Origin: Streptomyces sp. MUM 178J
GTDB lineage: Bacteria > Actinomycetota > Actinomycetes > Streptomycetales > Streptomycetaceae
Direction: 5' to 3'
NCBI RefSeq assembly: GCF_022414575.1
Contig: NZ_JADWYQ010000059.1
Span: 1-33,654, forward strand
DNA: 33,654 nt
The notes under the pieces were generated by a model. The model had not been told where the DNA came from. It made no database searches and saw only the letters and a list, made by a program, of their open reading frames with translations. Numbering within the stretch: position 1 is the stretch's first letter; each line of letters starts with the position of its first letter. This document shows positions 31,657-33,654 of the stretch, piece after piece. The position numbers and the translations under genes were made by a program.

Positions 31657-32724
31657 TCAGCTCGGCAGGGACGAGACCCCCACCCGCCTTACGTTCAGCT
31701 CCGCGCCCTGGCCCCACAGGCGGTTCTCCGGGCGGCTGTGGTCGTCGGCGAAGCGCTGGCGGTGCGGGGCTCCGCGGTCCGGGTCAAAGTAGAAGGCGTC
31801 GTGGTCGCTCAGGCGGACCAGGCCGCCGCCGGGGGTGCGGGAGCCGGGCTCCTCGGCGTCCAGGAGGGTGAAGGTGCCCAGTGCGCAGGCAAGTTGGCGT
31901 GGGGCGACGGTTTCCGGGGTGCCGCCGTGGTCGAGGATCAGGTGGGTGCGGTCGGCGGGGAGGCGGCCGATGCGGTCGACGCGGAGGACCTCGCGGCTGT
32001 CGACCGTCCAGGCGACCGTGCCGGCCGAGCGGTCGTAGGAGATGGCCAGGTCGTGTATGTGCCACGGGCGGCGGTCGGCGACCGGGAGGGCGTAGGAGAA
32101 GGCCGCGTAGGTCGCGCCGGGGGAGTGCAGACGCTCGTAGAAGGCGTGGATGCGGCCGTTGGTGACGAAGAAGTCGAAGACCATGCCGGTTTCGAAGTCG
32201 ATGAGGGACAGCCCGCCGGCGGCGAGGCGCAGATCGGTGTCAGGGTTGCGGGCGAGGAAGCCGAACGGGTGCTGTTCCGTGCCGTGGGTGCGGACGGACA
32301 GGGTGGTCGAGCAGGTGAGCACCTGGCCGGGGACGGCGTCGAAGCCCTGGAAGCCCGCCGAGGAGGTGTGGTCGGCGACCGCGTACCACTTGAGGTGGTC
32401 GTACGCGCCCGCGCCGCCGTCGCCCTCCTGGGCGGTCGTGGAGACGAAGGCGGGGGCGCCGGTGCGGGGGTTCACACCGGTCGGCACGACCCGCAGACCG
32501 GCGGCCGAGGTCGTCGGGACGCCGTCGCCTCCGGGGAGCGAACCGGTCGGGGTGAGCGTCCACTTGGCGTCCGGCCCGCCCGTGGTGAAGCCCGAGCGGA
32601 AGTCGTCCCAGACGAGGTCGTAGGCGGGGGAGCCGGCGGCGTGTGACGCCCCGGCGGGGATCGTCGCGGCGGCGGCCGCCGCGCCCAGTGCCGCGGCTCC
32701 GCGCAGAAGTGTTCTGCGGTGCAT
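31657..32724 (-). CDS. Tat-secreted DUF6081-type protein
   Basis: 355 residues from ATG 32724. MHRRTLLRGAAALGAAAAAATIPAGASHAAG is a Tat-like signal (twin Arg, Ala-rich core, AHA-type cleavage). The mature domain (YDLVWDDFRSGFTTGGPDAKWTLTPTGSLPGGDGVPTTSAAGLRVVPTG, HLKWYAVADHTSSAGFQGFDAVPGQVLTCSTTLSVRTHG, GGLSLIDFETGMVFDFFVTNGRIHAFYERL, WHIHDLAISYDRSAGTVAWTVDSREVLRVDRIG) looks like a concanavalin-like beta sandwich and matches proteins labelled DUF6081 in Streptomyces, as I remember. Function unknown; carbohydrate binding is a reasonable guess. Exported folded. It lies downstream of wrbA on the same strand, with a hairpin between. Confidence 0.8.
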   Translation of the reverse strand: MHRRTLLRGAAALGAAAAAATIPAGASHAAGSPAYDLVWDDFRSGFTTGGPDAKWTLTPTGSLPGGDGVPTTSAAGLRVVPTGVNPRTGAPAFVSTTAQEGDGGAGAYDHLKWYAVADHTSSAGFQGFDAVPGQVLTCSTTLSVRTHGTEQHPFGFLARNPDTDLRLAAGGLSLIDFETGMVFDFFVTNGRIHAFYERLHSPGATYAAFSYALPVADRRPWHIHDLAISYDRSAGTVAWTVDSREVLRVDRIGRLPADRTHLILDHGGTPETVAPRQLACALGTFTLLDAEEPGSRTPGGGLVRLSDHDAFYFDPDRGAPHRQRFADDHSRPENRLWGQGAELNVRRVGVSSLPS

Positions 32725-32762
32725 CTCTCTCGTCTCGCTCTCTGGAGGTGGACGGACAGGAG

Positions 32763-32801
32763 GAAGGGGCCGGGGCCTTCTACGCAGGCCCCGGCCCCTT
32801 C
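32763..32801 (-). terminator. 16-bp hairpin after wrbA
   Basis: Arms 32763-32778 and 32786-32801 are perfectly complementary over 16 bp, loop seven bases (TTCTACG region). On the minus strand it follows the wrbA stop by 19 bases and comes before the DUF6081-type start. Confidence 0.78.
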
Positions 32802-32820
32802 ACGTCACGGCGACGGCTGC

Positions 32821-33441
32821 TCAGGCCGCCTCGAAACCCCGCTTCAGCGCGGACCCGATCTCCACGGCGCGGCGGGCCTGGAACTCGACCGACGACAGGT
32901 TGTCCTCGGCCACGTTGCTCGGGTTGTTGCCGGAGACGCTGCTCGCGCCGTACGGGTTGCCGTTGGCCTCGGCGAACTGGACCGGGTCGGCGAAGCCGGG
33001 CGGCACGATGATCGCGCCCCAGTGGTAGAAGGTGTTGTTCAGGGCCAGCACGGTGGACTCCTGGCCGCCGTGCGTGGTGGACGTCGAGACGAACGACGAC
33101 ACCACCTTGTTGATCAGCTTGCCCTGGAACCAGAGGCCGCCGGTGGTGTCGATGAACTGCTTGAGCTGCGCGGCCGGCAGGCCGTAGCGGGTGGGCGTGC
33201 CAAAGAGCAGGACGTCCGCCCACTCCAGGTCGGCCAGGGTGGCCTCGGGGATGTCCTGGGTGGCGGCGGCGTGCGCGGCCCAGGGCTCGTTGGAGGCGAC
33301 GACCGACGCGGGGGCCAGTTCGGCGACCTTGAGCAGACGCACCTCGTCGGCTCCGGCCTTCTCCGCCGAGGCGGCCGCGGCCTTGGCCATCTCGTAGACG
33401 TTTCCGGTGGAGGAGTAGTAGATGACGGCGACATTGGTCAT
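32821..33441 (-). CDS. wrbA: NAD(P)H:quinone oxidoreductase (flavodoxin-like WrbA)
   Basis: 206 residues from ATG 33441. WrbA is an FMN-dependent NAD(P)H:quinone oxidoreductase that reduces quinones by two electrons, limiting oxidative damage. Flavodoxin fold: VAVIYYSSTGNVYEMAKA (FMN phosphate loop), ADVLLFGTPTRYGLPAAQLKQFIDTTGGLWFQGKLINKVVSSFVSTSTTHGGQESTVLALNNTFYHWGAIIVPPG, which carries the WrbA Gly-x-Pro-T-R-Y-G and HGGQE motifs. The C-terminus (PYGASSVSG...EFQARRAVEIGSALKRG) is also standard. Length normal. Confidence 0.95.
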   Translation of the reverse strand: MTNVAVIYYSSTGNVYEMAKAAAASAEKAGADEVRLLKVAELAPASVVASNEPWAAHAAATQDIPEATLADLEWADVLLFGTPTRYGLPAAQLKQFIDTTGGLWFQGKLINKVVSSFVSTSTTHGGQESTVLALNNTFYHWGAIIVPPGFADPVQFAEANGNPYGASSVSGNNPSNVAEDNLSSVEFQARRAVEIGSALKRGFEAA

Positions 33442-33542
33442 GGCTGGCTGGCTCCCTCATCAGCGCGTGGAATGACCCTCACCTTGGGGGGTGCGGGGAA
33501 CGGCGGGCAATCGGCGGCGGCGGACTATGTCAACTGCGAGGT

Positions 33543-33578
33543 GTACGAGGCCGGTTCAGGCGTACGAGGCCGGTTCAG
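33543..33578. repeat. 17-bp direct repeat, period 19
   Basis: GTACGAGGCCGGTTCAG at 33543-33559 and again at 33562-33578. The second copy contains the stop codon of the partial gene at the right edge (33575-33577, minus strand). Confidence 0.9.
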
Positions 33579-33654
33579 TCGTGCGGAAGGTTGTCGAGGT
33601 AGGACCGGACGTTGCGGCGGGTCTCGGCCACGCTGTCGCCGCCGAACTTCTCCG
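33575..33654 (-). CDS. Unidentified gene, C-terminal 25 residues only
   Basis: The visible end reads EKFGGDSVAETRRNVRSYLDNLPHD then stop. Codon use is that of a Streptomyces gene. I do not recognise the family from this fragment. The rest lies beyond the window; it is upstream of wrbA on the same strand with about 130 bases between. Confidence 0.55.
   Translation of the reverse strand, partial: EKFGGDSVAETRRNVRSYLDNLPHD

Overview
The window is high-GC actinobacterial DNA and almost certainly comes from a Streptomyces or a close relative. Genes have third positions rich in G/C, GTG starts are frequent, and many starts or stops overlap by 1-8 bases. Several families typical of Streptomyces chromosomes are present: futalosine-pathway menaquinone genes, DUF2771 and DUF3027 proteins, and a C-terminally extended cold-shock protein. 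I see no rRNA, tRNA or CRISPR array.

Positions 1-11336 look like conserved chromosomal backbone. They hold the 5' part of a helicase-associated protein (minus), a HAAS-like membrane protein (plus), an alpha/beta hydrolase (minus), a HAD hydrolase (plus), a small membrane protein (minus), a cold-shock-domain protein (plus), the mqnB-mqnD menaquinone pair with a DUF2771 lipoprotein (minus), an MFS transporter (minus) and a DUF3027 protein (plus). From memory, mqnD and mqnB are adjacent in S. coelicolor (SCO4326/SCO4327), which fits this being core.

Two strong hairpins at 11428-11631 separate this block from seven minus-strand genes (11642-21580). In transcription order these are an AsnB-type amidotransferase, a DsbA/FrnE-like protein, a short-chain dehydrogenase, SbnA-like and SbnB-like enzymes, a 735-residue FAD/NAD(P)-binding protein and an LctP-type permease. 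The last four are coupled (1-base overlap, 3-base gap, 4-base overlap). SbnA plus SbnB is the established route to L-2,3-diaminopropionate (L-Dap) from O-phospho-L-serine and glutamate. No NRPS, PKS or siderophore synthetase is present. The set therefore looks like a compact pathway to a small Dap-derived metabolite, with amidation, redox steps and transport. This is the best candidate for an undescribed system here.

Positions 21581-25473 carry a less GC-rich plus-strand operon: an XRE regulator, a 146-residue unknown, a 64-residue membrane peptide, a 153-residue protein with a WH motif and a Cys/His-rich tail, and an APH-like phosphotransferase. Then come a pirin-aquaporin pair (25703-27603) and a decayed stretch with a TauD dioxygenase, a remnant of a second TauD copy, a small lipoprotein, a secreted peptidoglycan-binding protein and an IS630 transposase fragment (27604-31380). 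The end holds a 47-residue peptide, a Tat-exported DUF6081-type protein, wrbA and the 3' end of an unidentified gene.

A feature running through the window is the number of short tandem repeats, with units of 6, 10, 18, 19, 24, 27, 30 and 44 bp. They lie between genes and also in frame inside lctP, sbnA and mqnB. Many gene ends carry perfect GC-rich hairpins without U-tracts, as is common in Streptomyces.
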